Below, one piece after another: positions 51,294-61,202 of a stretch of DNA of 64,000 nucleotides. A program made the position numbers and the translations under genes. A model generated the notes under the pieces. It was not told the origin of the DNA. It did not search any database and saw nothing but the letters and a program-made list of their open reading frames with translations. The first letter of the stretch is position 1. Each line of letters begins with the position of its first letter. Source of the DNA: Odiellus spinosus (lineage: Eukaryota; Arthropoda; Arachnida; Opiliones; Phalangiidae); NCBI GenBank assembly GCA_963920705.1, contig OY987237.1, forward strand, positions 7,098,601-7,162,600, written 5' to 3'.

Positions 51294-52445
51294 ATGTTTA
51301 GATTACCAACCATTGCTTTTAAAGTTAAATAAATCTGAACTCTAAAAAATGCTAATTATAATTTAACAAAAGTTAATTAAGGAAAAAAATATAATTAGGT
51401 ACATGGAGTCATTAAGTCATTAAGAATTGTTAATTAGATTCGAATGCTAATTAAATAGTCATTAAACGGTTTAACATAATACATACGTATTTAAATTAAA
51501 ACTCAATTAACCTACCACTGGTATTTGAAAATAATTTTAGATCTAAGAAACTGAATTATATCTGATATCTTAAAAATTTATTCTTAAAGATATTGTTCCT
51601 AGTTTCTTAGTATTACGCTAACATATAATTAAATTTAGCATTAAATTAATATGGCATCGATTTTTTCCTAGAAACTTAAGTTTTGGTACCGATATTTGAA
51701 TTATTTTTATTAAAATTAAATAAAAATATTAATTTCACTTCCCCTTTAGATATTGACGTTGACGTACACGTTGACATTCAAATTTATCTATGAGAGTAAT
51801 GTTTTATTATCATTAAACTAATTAAATCATCAGACAATTAAAATCAAACTGTTATCAAAGAAAAATTTACCAAGTTTTAAATTTCAAATAAATTAATAAT
51901 TTATGGAAAAATATTTTTTCACCCATATGACGATTGACGCCATCACCACGTAGTTACCAAAAAAACACGATAAAGTTCAAAAACTTGGTTATTTATAAAA
52001 TAACATCTGGAATCTTAAAATTAAATCGAAAGATATATTTTTATATTTTACAAAAAGTTAACTTTTTTTTTAATATAAAAAAAAATTGACAAATTTTTAT
52101 GGAGGTCATCTGACACGGCCAATCAGGCAACCATAATACTATTTTAATTCCTGGGAAGATATGCAGCCAGGGAAACGTCAAGGATATGTATGAAATATTT
52201 TTTTTTTAACATGCTAAATAGATATATCTCTTTCTATCGGAAGTTAGTTTGAATTTTCAGTTTTCAATATAAAGCTGGATACCCCTATGATCTTTTTAAA
52301 GGGTTAGTGATAAATTTGTTTCCAAAACTAATATTCAAATATACATCTAGAAATAATTCACTGGCTGTCTGTCGGTGGGGAACGCTAAAATGTACACGCA
52401 AAATTAGATCCACTATGTTAAAGTTAATTGCAAACTCCGATTTAT
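51294..52445. other. AT-rich sequence, no gene seen
   Basis: Nothing recognisable. Confidence 0.45.
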
Positions 52446-52449
52446 TTCT

Positions 52450-52800
52450 AACGATGATTAAGCCTAATTTCAATCACGTTGATTAAGCCTAATTCAAACA
52501 CGACAATTAAGCCTAATTTCAAACACGACAACTAACTTGTAAGCATAATTTCAAACACACGATTAAGCCTAATTTCAAACACGTCAATTAAGCCTAATTT
52601 CAAACACGACAACTAACTTGTAAGCATAATTTCAAACACACGATTTAGCCTAATTTCAAACACGTCGATTAAGCCTAATTTCAAACACAACAACTAACTT
52701 GTAAGCGTAATTTCAAACACACGATTAAGCCTAATTTCAAACACGTCGATTAAGCCTAATTTCAAACACGTCGATTAAGCCTAATTTCAAACGCTGATTT
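52450..52800 (+). repeat. 25-bp minisatellite with GATTAAGCCTAATTTCAAAC, higher-order
   Basis: Simple 25-bp units (ACGTCGATTAAGCCTAATTT, CAAAC) combine with an ACAACTAACTTGTAAGCATA unit into a composite repeat of about 80 bp that occurs three times. Confidence 0.93.
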
Positions 52801-53587
52801 TAAAGATTGAAATGTTTAATTTTAAGAAAATGTAGCGTATCAGTTTCCCTTTATTGTATTTTCTTTCAAAAATATTCTAACCGAACTTAGGTACTTTCCT
52901 ATCCAATGAAATCTTAGTACGGTTATTTTTACAAAAATCTCGATAGAATGTCAGTTTACAGACACTATTTTTCGTCCTATTACTTTTAATATCGCTTAAC
53001 CATCCGCCTTACTGACGATCACATTGCTACTTATTTCGCGAACGACAAAAAATATGTAATATTCGTTTCTTTTTATAACGGCGATATATTTCGCTTAATC
53101 ATTCTCGGTTGACATAACGAAAAAAACATGAAGCGAATTGATACACAATGTTGAATTACATTGAAATGAAAGTAGTCCGCGCTGACTTCATTGTTGAATA
53201 ATATAGTATTTCAATTGTAAAATCTAGATTACATAACGGAAAAATATATATATTTTTTTCGGTCTGTGAAAATATTTTGTCAATACTTAATACATCCTTT
53301 TTGGTATTGGAATCGTAGAGCGTGGGTATGTCCTAGCCTCTAGTTCCGAAAAACACAATTTATGGGTCGTGTGGTCAATATGCGTGCAATTTTTTTTTTT
53401 TTTTTTTTTTTCGATGAGATCTGATCCATCATCAACCGCAACCTCCCATTTTAATTAAAATTAATTATCATGTAGACGTTGATGAAAACCAGTTATTAAA
53501 AAATTATTATAATTAAATTTCAAATGAAAGGAAGGAAATTCTGAATTGAACTTGTGGAAATCCAAATCTGACTCGATTTAGGAGTTT
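52801..53587. other. Unique sequence, no gene seen
   Basis: A T-run of about 22 lies near 53391. No gene recognised. Confidence 0.45.
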
Positions 53588-53594
53588 ATATAAT

Positions 53595-53915
53595 CAAGAA
53601 TCCATTCAGGTTCCATAAGAATATGGCAGGGCCGCGATTCAATAACCATCCTCCCAAACTTTGTAGCAAAAGTTCGTCTGCTTCGAATCGATTTTTCAAG
53701 TAAATCGCTCCTGACATTATATTATTAACCCGCGCCACTAACGACCCTGACATAATATTTCGGGTAATAAAAATGGAGCCGACCGAAAAAAGATCTAAGC
53801 GTACAAATGTTGGGAAAATTGCAGACGAACTTTTGTTACAAAGTTTGGGAGGATGGATGGTACCAGAGGCTAAAGCTATGCTCCCATATTCTTATGGAAC
53901 CTGAATGGATTCTTG
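53595..53915 (-). mobile_element. MITE D, copy 2 (7-bp duplication ATATAAT)
   Basis: Near-identical to the reverse orientation of copy 1 at 36561-36873. ATATAAT flanks both ends exactly (53588-53594 and 53916-53922). Confidence 0.9.
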
Positions 53916-53922
53916 ATATAAT

Positions 53923-54452
53923 TAATTTCGCGCCTAACTAGCGAATTATTTGGTTTTTATGATGAAAAATTGGCTTTCTCAATCTGGAAAAAAATCGTTT
54001 TTGGTTAAAAATGGTCTTGAAATTAATTCCCAATTTATTGTCGCTGTTAGATCTATAGAATAGCCTCACGCAAAGCTAGTTAACAATGGATATCCTAAGT
54101 TATTTGATTCCTAGCTCAATATAATCTTCGCCATTTTATTTTGGTTTTAAAAGTTCTTCTATATCATCTAATTAACATATAATATAAATAATATAATCAG
54201 CCCTTGAACCCAGTAAAATACAAAAAAGTGTAACCCAATACTATAATAATTCAATTAGGCTTAGAGAAAAGATGCAATGAAACAAACAATAAAATACCAT
54301 CCATTGTTTCCGAAAATTCGACCCCTTGAAATATTTATTTAAGTAACGCCGAATTTAACCCACTAGAACATTAAATTATTCAACTTTCCAACTAGACGAC
54401 TGGGTGATTAAAGGGATTGTGTAACTAAATTATATTTGATTAAAAATTACAT
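53923..54452. other. AT-rich sequence, no gene seen
   Basis: A single TTAGGCTTAG occurs near 54255. No gene seen. Confidence 0.45.
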
Positions 54453-54456
54453 TTAA

Positions 54457-54594
54457 AGGGAAGAATGAGATCTTAGATTCTTTATCGGTTTATTTACCCT
54501 AGAAATAAAAAATTAAATTTTTTAATATCAAGCTAGAAAAGATTTTTTAATTTACCCGGAAAGTAGGCTTAACAAGGATCTACGCATTCTCCCT
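54457..54594 (+). mobile_element. MITE A, internally deleted copy (138 bp)
   Basis: TTAA on both sides (54453-54456 and 54595-54598). Ends are AGGGAAGAATG and GCATTCTCCCT. The interior retains TTTACCCGGAAAGTAGGCTT of family A but lacks the foldback centre. Confidence 0.8.
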
Positions 54595-54598
54595 TTAA

Positions 54599-56661
54599 AT
54601 GAACGATTTTTGATGATAGTAATTTATTGAAATAAAACTTTGATTTGGTATTTTCATCGTAATAGTTGATATTATTACAGGGGACGGGCTTAGCTTAATT
54701 CACGGAGTTTGCGGGTACTTTTTAGCGTGTCCCACCGACAGACAGACAGACGTACCTAGTGAATTATATATTTTATAGAATAATATTTCTGACGACCTGA
54801 ATTTTAAATTTATTAAAATTACACTACACCATCCCTTTATAACTTAATTCAACCCGTTAGGTAATTAAATCCCGTGATTATTTTTAAATCTAAGCATCAG
54901 GCAGGATGTGATGTCCCTATAATTTAGATTATCCGTGGCCGCGTTGTGTTTTTTCCGGGTATTTGACCATATGTAATTATGATCGGTAATTGTTTAACCT
55001 CTTGGGATGATATAAACCACATTCTTTTCTAGTTGATTACTTAAACAAACTCTGGACCAAAGAAGAAAAAAAACATAAAATTTTCTTTTGTATTTTTCGG
55101 ACAAAGACCCTAGTATTTGCTTGAGACGACGATAGTTCTCTCTTCTCGGATTGTTGGGGCTTTAATTAATATATAATAGCCATGTCGGGGGCTGGACATG
55201 AGCTGGATTGTTTAGAAAGCGTGTAGCGTGAACTTTCTAGCCGCTCTTGCGCCAAGTAATTTTTCGCCTCGTCGAATACCTCGCGGTGCCTCCAAACTCG
55301 TCATTTTAAACACTTTTTCTTGACGGTCCAAGCTTTACCGTTGTGATTAAGTCAAAAACGGGTTATCCATCAAGTCTGTAAAGATTACAATTGTTTGTTT
55401 ACCGGCTATTTGAGTTTAACTATGATCATTATTCATTATTCAACCCTATATTGAAAGCGTTAGGCCTAAAGTTAAGCCTAAAAATAAGGTTGTTTTGATT
55501 ATATAATACTAAGCCTAATTTAAAGCAAATTTAATCAGAATATGAAAGCGCGGGAAACAATTGCACAATTCATGTGACATTGGTACAGAGAAAATATTGC
55601 GCGTGGAAAGTAGGCGTTCCTGAGAGTATTAAAAGATTATCAAATTACGTTTCTCCACTCGAGAAAGATTCTTCATCACTGATAAAACTCGAGCAAAAAT
55701 CCGTAACTCCTATCTTAAAATGGCCCTAACTTTTCTCTACTACGACATAAACCGATTGCATCATTGGAAAGTAGACTATCCTTAGATTATTTTAAGACAG
55801 TCTTATTTTAAAATGACCGTAACTAAGCCAAATTAAAAACAACTGTAGTGTGGGTATCAAAGCGCGTAAAAGATTTTTGAACAGGGATATTAAAACGTCC
55901 ATTGAAAAATTCGCTTTTGATTTGTATAACTTATACAGCCTTTTGTCATATTACAAGTCTCGGAGAGATTTTTTGTCATCAATTCTCCAAATATTTTTAA
56001 GTTTTTTTCTTTCTTCATTATTTATTTATATATCTTAAATAAGCGTGGCCAAACTGTGATGTAACGTTACATAACCTCTGTGGATTTTAAACTTTGTTTA
56101 AAAAAGGGTGTTATTCGGACAGATCGCGTCGGGAAGTCGCCCGCCGCCGTATTGAAGCGTTGGCGACCGCGAGCCATACGAAATAATTAAAAAAAATAAA
56201 TAAAATAATATAAAACACCCAATCGAATGACCACCATTCTACCGTTTTGTCCAACCCAACAAAGAACTCCGTAATATCTTATCTTCAATCTATAAAATCT
56301 TTATTTCAAGGAAAAGTCTCGTGTACATTTGCATTTTTGGTTAATAACATTAAAGGGAATGTGAACCAAATATTGGCCGCTAGGGAGAACCATTTTTGGC
56401 CACCTGGTGTATATTTCCAAGACGACGAATGAAACCTTTAGACTTTTAAACAAACAGACGAATTTTGACATATTTTAGCAATTGATTATAATAAAGCGCA
56501 ACGCGGGCTACAAAATGAAACCAACTACGTCAAAATCGAACCACAAATATAAAAGTTATTAGAAACCGGAAGTGTTAAACTGACGTCACGAGGGCAATAT
56601 CAATTTCATTCGGTTTACCAGAGGATTTTTTATTGGAGATTTGAGATGAGGAAGTTAATAG
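54599..56661. other. Unique sequence, GC-rich patches, no gene supported
   Basis: CpG-rich patches lie at about 55170-55300 and 56115-56180. A short inverted CATGTC/GACATG pair lies at about 55180-55200. No frame is long enough or familiar enough to annotate. Confidence 0.4.
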
Positions 56662-56754
56662 TTTCACCGCTAGGAGCGCAATAGAGCTAGAGGTCCTCTA
56701 AGCGGACGATCAAGACGTCTGCTTATAGGACCTCCAACGCTCCTAGCGGCGAAA
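56662..56754. repeat. About 93-nt imperfect hairpin
   Basis: The outer arms CACCGCTAGGAGCG and CGCTCCTAGCGGCG pair. The inner arms GAGGTCCTCTAAGCGGACG (56690-56708) and CGTCTGCTTATAGGACCTC (56716-56734) pair with two mismatches around a 7-nt loop. It could be a tiny foldback element or a transcribed hairpin. Confidence 0.7.
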
Positions 56755-57241
56755 ATATAACTCTGATGTAATTAGACTCATTTTGAAGGAAAAAATAAAT
56801 GGATTTCTTATTTGAAGAGAATCACTACATTGGTACTGTCAGGGGCCAGTTTCTTCCCTTCGCTGAAAACCTTAATATAATAATCATCTCGGAAATATAA
56901 TTAAATTAATTCATGATTAGACTTGCACTTTAAAAAGGATTTTTCAGTACGACACAATTCCGGAAGTCATTCCTTTGCCCAGTTGAACAAAACCTAACAA
57001 AAGCATTCCCTTCTTTTACGACTATTTTTAATTTTACACTCGAATGAGAAATATATTTTAAAATAACTTTTTATCTTTTTTATAGCGGCGAATTTAAAAC
57101 AAAAGAATGAATATCATTCTTAAAAAAAATCAATCTACATAAATTTAAGAACCACCATTATGAAATCTTTAAATAGTTTATTTATTATAATTAATAATTA
57201 AATTATTATAAGTTCATTGAGTTTTGTGGCCTAAAGAATCA
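56755..57241. other. AT-rich sequence, no gene seen
   Basis: Nothing recognisable. Confidence 0.4.
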
Positions 57242-57447
57242 TTATTTTCGGTGCATTGTTAAGTCTGGAACAAACCCATATGATTTTAAGCCTGTAGTTC
57301 TGATCAACAGAACTGGATGAGCCCCTGTCAAAGTCTTCTTCCTGATGCACTCCCAATATGCCTTGTCAAAGGCTGGTGCCAATGGGACCCACATACACCC
57401 CTCCTTTTGCGAGGTAAAATAATTGTGTAGCAGAAAAGCGGGCACTT
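57242..57447. other. GC-richer patch with protein-like frames on both strands
   Basis: The minus strand has a 67-codon frame including WVPLAPAFDKAYWECIRKK, entered through a possible acceptor (TTTCTCCTAAG) and ending in TAA. The plus strand reads SGTNPYDFKPVVLINRTG, stop, APVKVFFLMHSQYALSKAG, and ends at a possible donor GAG|GTAAAAT. I recognise neither. It may be an exon relic or a transposon fragment. Confidence 0.25.
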
Positions 57448-57870
57448 AGGAGAAACTCTAGAGTCTCCAGCTGCTTTAACCCATTCAACCTTTAACATTG
57501 CGTATTTCTTCTCCCACTACTAGTTCACAAAGTACTCAAAAAGCTAGTAAAGATGATTTCTGGTTAAATTTTAAACTAACGTGGAATCTGAGCGAGGCTG
57601 TTTAAGACTACTATTAAAAGTAATTTTGCAGTCGACGTTTCAAACTTTTAATTTCCAAGTTTTTTAATTAAATTTTAATCTAACGAGGAATCGTGCGTTG
57701 TTTTAAATCTTCCATACCCAAGCAGACAATGTTAGATTGCAATTTTGCAAAGATCTAGCAGACGCTTTCTTGTTAAATTTTTAATTATTAATTCATACTA
57801 ACGATAAATCTAGTGTGGTTTTAAGTCTTCCTTAATTATTTACAATTATTAATGTTTAATTTTTGGACTT
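57448..57870. other. AT-rich sequence, no gene seen
   Basis: Loose repetition of TTTTTAATTA...CTAACG(A)RGAATC words suggests an old repeat of about 120 bp. Confidence 0.35.
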
Positions 57871-58331
57871 ATCGGTAGGATTATAGTTTATCTAACTAAC
57901 CCAACAAACACTTTTTTCTGACTAATTAGACCATGGGGAGTTCAAAAAAAAATAGTTAAAAAAATATTGGCCCGCCGCAAATATTTTTAATTTTTTTTTG
58001 AAAATTTGAAATTCCCATGCTAAAATCCCATAGAATGCGCCATAGGTTAGGTTAGGTTAGGTTAGGTTGGGTTAGAATCTATGGGATTTAACACGCAAAA
58101 TTTGAAGTTTGCGTGTTAAATCCCATAGATTCTAACCCAACCTAACCTAACCTAACCTATGGCGCATTCTATGGGATTTTAGCATGGGAATTTCAAATTT
58201 TCAAAAAAAAAATTAAAAATATTTGCGGCGGATCAATATTTTTTTAACTATTTTTTTTGAACTCCCCATGGTCTAATTAGTCAGAAAAAAGTGTTTGTTG
58301 GGTTAGTTAGATAAACTATAATCCTACCGAT
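57871..58331. repeat. 461-bp near-perfect foldback with TTAGG runs
   Basis: Two arms of about 228 bp are reverse complements with very few mismatches (for example TTGGCCCGCC against TTGATCCGCC). They meet at a loop of roughly 8 nt centred on 58101. Ends are ATCGGTAGGAT and ATCCTACCGAT. Each arm carries four TTAGG/CCTAA pentamers and a nested inverted motif (AATCCCATAGA / TCTATGGGATT). I find no convincing target duplication. It lies about 300 bp beyond the Gemin8 poly(A) signal. It could be a foldback transposon or a hairpin-RNA source. Confidence 0.9.
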
Positions 58332-58609
58332 TTGTCTTCAAATTCAATTGGATTTTATGGGCCTAAATATATGTATATTCTTCCATAGGTAGGTCTGAAA
58401 CAAAGTTGTAGATATTATCAATCATGGGTGTAGATGGACTGAGTATGAACAATAGCAGACGACAGTTTGAGTTTAGGCGCTCTTTTGTTTTCGCTTGGTA
58501 TTTTTGCACGTTGTTCTTAATTTTCGCTTTGTCGATGTTAAAACATTGTATTAAATGAATTTAATTTTAATTGATTTATTAGTTAAGTAAGTTTAGTTAC
58601 GAACACGTA
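58332..58609. other. Intergenic sequence downstream of Gemin8
   Basis: No gene seen between the foldback and the Gemin8 poly(A) signal. Confidence 0.5.
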
Positions 58610-58634
58610 TTAGTTTGAGAAATTATAAAAATAC

Positions 58635-58640
58635 TTTATT
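58635..58640 (-). promoter_or_regulatory. Poly(A) signal AATAAA of Gemin8
   Basis: AATAAA on the minus strand begins 21 bases after the Gemin8 stop codon. This implies a very short 3' UTR ending near 58610-58625. Confidence 0.7.
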
Positions 58641-58661
58641 TACAATGATTATTGTTTCGTT

Positions 58662-59873
58662 TTACAGATTCAAAGGGATTACTGGCCACAGTTTTGGTTG
58701 ATGAATATCGCAAAATCTATCAAATTTCATCTGCATGGACGTTTCCATCCCGTGGATGATGGCGGCTGAATTACCATACAAGTACTTCATCTCTGTAGTT
58801 CTCTTGGCACCGGGTAGGACGTGCGAAGGAAGGGCAGTCTTTTCTGAATGGGACCATGATGCGCCTAAGAGGTAAAACGTGAGTACATAAAGTTTAAACT
58901 ATTTTATGTTGCGTGTGTGGCCAGTGCCACGATCAAATCGAATATTGAATTTCTCCAGAATTTAATGTCATTATCTACAATTTAATTATATTATCTTGAA
59001 CGATAAACTTAATATCAATGATCGCTAATGCATCATAATATCAGCGATAATTTAAATCATATATTGTATCATCTAGGATTGTAAACCCTAACGCGTATCT
59101 AGCTTTTTGAACCTCTCAATAAAACACTCTGGTTAAATTTTCCCAACCCTCTTAAGAACGCTAGAGACATCAATGGTTAATTAGCGAAGCTTCAAAAAAT
59201 GAAACATATATGGTTTCATGTTAGTTTTAACAACGTCTTCATTTCAGCGATAATTTAAATCATGAATTCTATCATCTAGGGATTGTAAACTCTAACGCGT
59301 ATCTAGCTTATTTGAATCTCTCACAAAAAAAAAACCGCTGGTTAATTTTCTGAAGACTCGTATGAACGCTAGAGACATCGGTGGATGATTAGCGAAGCTT
59401 TAAAAAGTAAACATACCAGGTTCCATGTTAGCTTTAGCAACGTCTTCTCTCTTCTGTTTACTACTTTCCGCTCTGCGAACCTCTAAAGATATTTAGAGAA
59501 TATATTTATTATTAATTAATCAATTGATTAAGCTTAAACCTTGCTTAAGCTCACGTAGTTCTTTACGATGATGTTCCGATTGCTCGAAAAATGAGATTAG
59601 TTCCTCGGTAATTTCCATTTCTATGACTTCTTCGGAAGAATCTTCTTCGTCTTCCGGGTATGACGAGTACGTTAAATCGTTCTCAGTTGAATCATCTTGA
59701 ACCACACGATAGTTAGAATACTGGCTATTATTGTTTATTTTAACACCTTGATCGTGTTCGGTATTCCAATTACACGCGTGATGCCGATACCAATCGAAGG
59801 TTTGTTCGTAATGTTTCCAATACCGATCGAAACAGGGTTGATTGTACCATGGTTTATCCATATCACTCATCAT
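58662..59873 (-). CDS. Gemin8: Gemin8, SMN-complex subunit (three coding exons)
   Basis: The coding exons are 59540-59873, 59417-59482 and 58662-58864, joined on the minus strand. They total 603 nt, giving 200 residues plus stop; human Gemin8 is about 240. Exon 1 carries an N-terminal DKPWYNQPCFDRYWKHYEQT block, an acidic stretch, and MEITEELISFFEQSEHHRKE. Exon 3 ends with MKYLYGNSAA, then FDRFCDIHQPKLWPVIPLNL and TAA. These match the conserved PWY...RYWQHY, MEITEEL...HREE and LYG...YWPVIPL blocks of animal Gemin8 as I recall them. Donors are CAAG|GTTTAAG and CCTG|GTATGT; acceptors are ATCTTTAG|AG and CCTCTTAG|GC. Both introns are phase 1 and the frame stays open across each junction. The first ATG has A at -3; a second ATG follows directly. 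In the SMN complex Gemin8 bridges SMN to Gemin6/7 during Sm-core assembly in the cytoplasm and in nuclear gems. The exon 1 donor is not canonical GTRAGT, so this junction is the least certain part. Confidence 0.93.
59042..59448 (-). repeat. 203-bp tandem duplication covering part of Gemin8 exon 2
   Basis: Two diverged copies lie head to tail, at 59042-59244 and 59245-59448, both starting CAGCGATAATTTAAATCAT. The right copy contains the donor-side half of the functional exon 2 (59417-59448). The left copy carries the matching exon segment (about 59213-59240), but its donor CCTGGTATG has become ACCATATATG, so the GT is lost. The left copy is therefore a dead partial exon inside intron 2. Confidence 0.8.
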
Positions 59874-60010
59874 ATTTAAGGAGTAAAATTAATTTAACAA
59901 ATCAAATGCTTGGTACGAATTAGTAGGCCATGAAAGATTGAAAGTTTAGACGTCGTCTGTTATTGTCAGTCACTGGAATAGTATTAACGATTATGTACAA
60001 TAGATGCCAG
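59874..60010 (-). promoter_or_regulatory. Gemin8 5' UTR and probable core promoter
   Basis: This is the stretch just upstream of the Gemin8 start. An initiator-like CAGTGACTG lies near 59965-59975 on the minus strand, and no upstream ATG on that strand is in a strong context. I see no TATA box. The transcription start is inferred only. Confidence 0.35.
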
Positions 60011-60226
60011 CACCAAGTTGCGTGTAAGCACCGTCTTTAGCTTTTATTTAAATGTGTTAAATTATAAATAATATATTAATTAGTACAAAATTAAATTAAT
60101 CATAAGGAAAAGTTATTAATATTTTTTATCATAATTGGAGTAATTTTATACTGTGGTTTGTTTATGTACGGATACATGGCGCCACTACGACTATGTAATA
60201 GCGAGTGGTTTTTTAATAAGGGAAAG

Positions 60227-60238
60227 TTTCCCGCGAAA
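60227..60238. promoter_or_regulatory. E2F-like site TTTCCCGCGAAA
   Basis: The sequence TTTCCCGCGAAA matches the E2F/DP consensus TTTSSCGCSAAA almost exactly. A second, weaker site (GGCGCGGGAAT) lies at about 60308-60318. Both are 350-450 bp upstream of the Gemin8 start codon. Functional use is inferred. Confidence 0.4.
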
Positions 60239-60549
60239 TTTTGAAAAAATATCAGAAATAAGTTATTATGTTATTTTTTATGGAAGAATTATGTAATTGG
60301 CCCTCTGTGGCGCGGGAATATTTTACAGTTGAAGGCAGGGCAAAAAACTTCTGTATTTTATATCGAGATTATTTTTCTAACCCATTAATACTATATATCT
60401 TTGGCCAAAATCAGTAACAAAATTAGAGAATAGCCTAGGCTTAGTGTTTAGAAATATACTTCAAATTACTTAGCGGCACATACCTCTTTTGAAGGTTGAA
60501 AGCCTTATTGAACACCGTAATTCTTAAAATTCACTGTTTGACCCTATCA

Positions 60550-60861
60550 GAAATAGATGAACCGAAATTATCAACGAGAGCTTAGATTGGGAAATGCATT
60601 TTATTTGGAGTGAATGGGGAGGGTAAGCACTGGGGGAATGGGCTTCCTCGGCCTCAATGAAATACCGAGGAGGATCTTGGGAAACTGATCGCCCCACGTA
60701 GCGACGGCTGCAAACCAAGCCAGGTGGCGCATTCAACGTTTCTCGGCTAGGCGAAATTCCGCGGGGGAGGGGCTACAACTGTCGTCTAAGAGAGGGGAAA
60801 CGGAGAACTTGCCTGTGGCGTTAGAGGAATAGCTCGTTGATAATTTCGGTTCATCTATTTC
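60550..60861. mobile_element. Mutator-like MITE (312 bp) with 11-bp target duplication
   Basis: The 29-bp perfect terminal inverted repeats are 60550-60578 and 60833-60861, beginning GAAATAGATGAACC. The 11-mer TGACCCTATCA flanks both ends directly (60539-60549 and 60862-60872). Target duplications of 9-11 bp fit the Mutator/MULE superfamily. The interior is much GC-richer than the surroundings and encodes no recognisable transposase. The superfamily call rests on duplication length only. Confidence 0.75.
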
Positions 60862-60872
60862 TGACCCTATCA

Positions 60873-61202
60873 AGTCCATTTTTATTTTTCGTGTCCGTGT
60901 CCATCGGACAGTGTATTGAAGGAATGAATAATAATGTAAAATGTTAGACCTATCAAAGCCCTCGTTTTTATACCTTGGCTTCGATTTAAAGGCCCCATCT
61001 GCTCTGAAATGTGCCCCTTTATAATGCTCTTCCCTTACGTACACAGCCTAGCTTTTACTGTATAATTTGATATGGTCAACGTCGTCCGCTAAGCTAGAAA
61101 AGAAGGCGACTTTAAAGGGGATTCAAAAATCATAGATAGTATAGTCCCTTTAAAAGGCTTTCTACAAAATATAAACAGTTTCAGACGTCTTGATTGAAGT
61201 TG
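60873..61202. other. Unique sequence, no gene seen
   Basis: It lies between the Mutator-like MITE and the large satellite. Nothing recognised. Confidence 0.45.

Noticed and set aside
58668..58873. Plus-strand exon with a signal-peptide-like start (MAAELPYKYFISVVLLA) between acceptor-like and donor-like sites
   Set aside because: It is the antisense of Gemin8 exon 3. The minus-strand reading matches the conserved Gemin8 C-terminus and has consistent phases.
59697..59879. 60-codon plus-strand frame
   Set aside because: Antisense shadow of Gemin8 exon 1.
60524..61044. Minus-strand frames of 70 and 103 codons
   Set aside because: They run across the ends of the Mutator-like MITE and have no recognisable domain.
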